Source: an uncultured Clostridia bacterium (GTDB taxonomy: Bacteria > Bacillota_A > Clostridia > TANB77 > CAG-508). Taken from it: DNA of 8,024 nucleotides. Numbering within the stretch: position 1 is the first letter of the stretch; each line of letters starts with the position of its first letter. The position numbers and the translations under genes are program-made. The DNA lies in contig CALXZF010000061.1 of assembly GCA_944393165.1 (NCBI GenBank), forward strand, positions 1 to 8,024, in the 5' to 3' direction. The notes beneath the pieces were generated by a model. The model was not told the DNA's origin. It worked only from the letters and a program-made list of their open reading frames with translations, and did not search any database. Shown piece after piece: positions 7,220 through 8,024 of this stretch.

Positions 7220-7574
7220 GATTCATATTCGCTCCTTTGTATGTAGATGTTAAAGAATGACAATTTGGACACAACAAAATTAGATTTTTTTCTTTGTTAT
7301 TTTTATAATTTCCGTCCTTATGTTCAATTTCTAATGGAATTTTGTTCGTATATGGATTTCTTTTTCCCCAACCGCATATTGCACATTTATTATCATATTT
7401 TTTAAAAAGATATGTCTTGATATACATTGAAGTTTGGTACTCACCTCTTGTTCCATTAATTTGTCCACTTTTCCATTTTTCTATATACTGATTGTATTGA
7501 TATTCTTTTTGGCAAGAATTATTGCAGAACTTCTTTCTGTTTAGTATCTTTTTTCCACAATTTGCACAAATCAT
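7185..7574 (-). CDS. Free-standing HNH endonuclease with N-terminal zinc finger
   Basis: A 129-aa predicted DNA nuclease. A small N-terminal zinc-binding module uses Cys3, Cys6, Cys17 and Cys21. A linker with WKSGQINGTRGEYQTS (34-49) is followed by the HNH core. The core has structural zinc cysteines Cys64, Cys67, Cys102 and Cys105, catalytic His85 in EIEHKDGN, Asn97 in KNL, and His106 in CPNCHS, ending TYKGANMNHGR. This form is typical of phage and free-standing bacterial HNH nucleases. The ATG has AAAGGAG at 8-nt spacing. The gene begins 59 nt past the 3' end of the intron-containing tRNA-Thr, on the same strand and behind a hairpin, with no room for its own promoter after the hairpin. Its 3' end overlaps the dehydrogenase start. 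A role in mobility of the intron is possible but unproven. Confidence 0.9.
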   Translation of the reverse strand: MICANCGKKILNRKKFCNNSCQKEYQYNQYIEKWKSGQINGTRGEYQTSMYIKTYLFKKYDNKCAICGWGKRNPYTNKIPLEIEHKDGNYKNNKEKNLILLCPNCHSLTSTYKGANMNHGRKSRKKYNK

Positions 7575-7594
7575 AATAATAACTCCTTTTAATG

Positions 7595-7629
7595 AAAAAG
7601 AAGAACTAGAAAATTCCAGTTCTTCTTTT
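7595..7629 (-). terminator. Hairpin terminator (or attenuator) after tRNA-Thr, ahead of the HNH gene
   Basis: A perfect 12-bp stem, AAAAGAAGAACT and AGTTCTTCTTTT (7596-7607 and 7618-7629). On the minus strand it is followed by a T-rich stretch. It begins 5 nt after the tRNA CCA. The HNH ribosome binding site follows about 8 nt after it, so HNH expression from the tRNA promoter would need read-through. Confidence 0.75.
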
Positions 7630-7633
7630 GGTT

Positions 7634-7951
7634 TGGAGCCACTTGTCCGACTTGAACGGACGACCTACTGATTCATACTACTATAATTTTCATTACCACT
7701 ATATAATAGTGTTTGTAGTCTGGACTTTCTCTTTACCTTAGCAATGCCTTAGGTACACCGTATAAAGTCTCTACACTTAAAGATATAATATCTTCTAGCT
7801 CGGGATTAGCATATATTCTTTACTTAGCCTTCCCCGAATTAGCGGTGTCCACTATATATGTTTCCACATATAGGTGCAAGATAGTTCAAAATAAAACCAA
7901 AGTTTTATCTATCCCACAAGTCAGTTGCTCTACCAACTGAGCTAAAGTGGC
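7634..7951 (-). tRNA. tRNA-Thr, anticodon TGT, interrupted by a group I intron
   Basis: The 5' exon (7916-7951) gives acceptor GCCACTT, D-arm GCTCAGTTGGTAGAGC, and anticodon stem ACTGA with CTTGT. The 3' exon (7634-7673) gives AA, TCAGT, variable AGGTC, T-arm GTCCG TTCAAGT CGGAC, acceptor AAGTGGC, discriminator T and CCA. Joined, the exons make a standard 76-nt tRNA with 7 acceptor pairs and 5 anticodon-stem pairs. The anticodon loop becomes CTTGTAA, anticodon TGT, which reads ACA. The 242-nt insertion falls between positions 36 and 37. The gene follows tRNA-Glu by only 3 nt, so both are cut from one precursor. Confidence 0.95.
7674..7915 (-). ncRNA. Group I self-splicing intron (IC3, Azoarcus-like) in tRNA-Thr
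   Basis: A 242-nt RNA with all core helices drawable; intron nt 1 is window position 7915. P1 pairs exon UGU plus nt 1-7 with nt 32-41. The guide GCA (39-41) pairs with the anticodon, leaving U.G at the splice site. P2 (43-51/56-64) carries a GAAA loop. P3 is ACACCG (68-73) with CGGUGU (156-161). P4 is UUCGGG (78-83) with CCCGAG (112-117). P5 is 87-89/106-108 with receptor halves GCUAAG and UAUGC. P6 has hairpin AAGAUA/UAUCUU. P7 is GACUUU (147-152) with AAAGUC (188-193). P8 is ACCU/AGGU with receptor-like CCUAAG and UAAGG. The P9 region includes hairpin UAAU-GAAA-AUUA. The last nt is G, and P10 can form between 3'-exon AA and intron UU. There is no reading frame inside. Layout and segments such as GUAGAGACU and AGUCCAG match the Azoarcus tRNA-Ile and cyanobacterial tRNA-Leu introns. 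Confidence 0.94.
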
Positions 7952-7954
7952 ATT

Positions 7955-8024
7955 TGGTGACCCCGACGGGAATCGAACCCATGTCTCCGCCGTGAAAGGG
8001 CGATGTCTTAACCGCTTGACCACG
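7955..8024 (-). tRNA. tRNA-Glu, anticodon TTC (5' end cut by window)
   Basis: Seventy of an expected 75 nt are present. The D-arm region is GTCAAGCGGTTAAGAC, anticodon stem-loop CGCC CTTTCAC GGCG (anticodon TTC), T-arm ATGGG TTCGATT CCCGT, then 3' acceptor strand CGGGGTC, discriminator A and CCA. Only the last two bases of the 5' acceptor strand are inside the window; the missing five should read GACCC. It is the upstream member of a tRNA-Glu/tRNA-Thr transcript whose promoter lies outside the window. Confidence 0.96.

Noticed and set aside
7667..7925. Alternative splice points giving anticodons TGG, TTG or ATG
   Set aside because: Each also yields a 7-nt loop, but only the TGT solution has both U at the exon end and G at the intron end, and only it pairs with the GCA guide.
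7634..7951. tmRNA or another large structured RNA, or two tRNA pseudogene halves
   Set aside because: The halves join into one perfect 76-nt tRNA-Thr, and the insert has the full set of group I helices. There is no tmRNA-like alanyl acceptor or tag reading frame.

Overview
The window looks like chromosomal DNA of an AT-rich, Gram-positive Bacillota organism, most likely a clostridium. The signs are strong AGGAGG-type ribosome binding sites, consensus sigma-70 promoters, tRNAs with encoded CCA ends, a VanW/G5 envelope protein, a YbiT/YkpA-type ABC-F factor and a small starch-binding-module protein. The standard genetic code fits every gene. No sequence search was possible, so the lineage is an inference.

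Layout. Positions 1-2004 (minus) hold a corA-type metal channel gene followed by the first 341 codons of an ABC-F ATPase gene, probably one operon. Positions 2027-2282 hold back-to-back promoters, a plus-strand tRNA-Lys(CTT) and a hairpin that can terminate transcription in both directions. Positions 2262-5021 (minus) hold a VanW-family envelope gene followed by a cytosine-5 DNA methyltransferase gene broken by one extra base. A divergent regulatory gap (5022-5204) leads to an XRE/S24-type regulator and then a carbohydrate-binding-module protein, both on plus. A strong bidirectional hairpin at 6421-6460 separates these from the minus-strand block 6463-8024. In transcription order that block is tRNA-Glu(TTC) (cut by the window end), tRNA-Thr(TGT), an HNH endonuclease gene, and a short-chain dehydrogenase gene also broken by one extra base.

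The main discovery is at 7674-7915. The tRNA-Thr(TGT) gene is interrupted after anticodon position 36 by a 242-nt group I intron. Pairings P1 to P9, the internal guide sequence, the U.G pair at the 5' splice site, the terminal G, two GAAA tetraloops and two 11-nt-receptor-like internal loops can all be drawn by hand. It resembles the Azoarcus tRNA-Ile intron (subgroup IC3). The tRNA anticodon itself forms the exon side of P1. I know of no described group I intron in a tRNA-Thr gene of a Firmicute. The intron has no open reading frame, but a free-standing HNH endonuclease gene begins 59 nt past the tRNA 3' end. That placement suggests, without proving, an intron and endonuclease that travel together.

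Two unrelated genes each carry a single extra base within about 3.7 kb. Either this is real gene decay or the assembly has indel errors; raw reads would decide.
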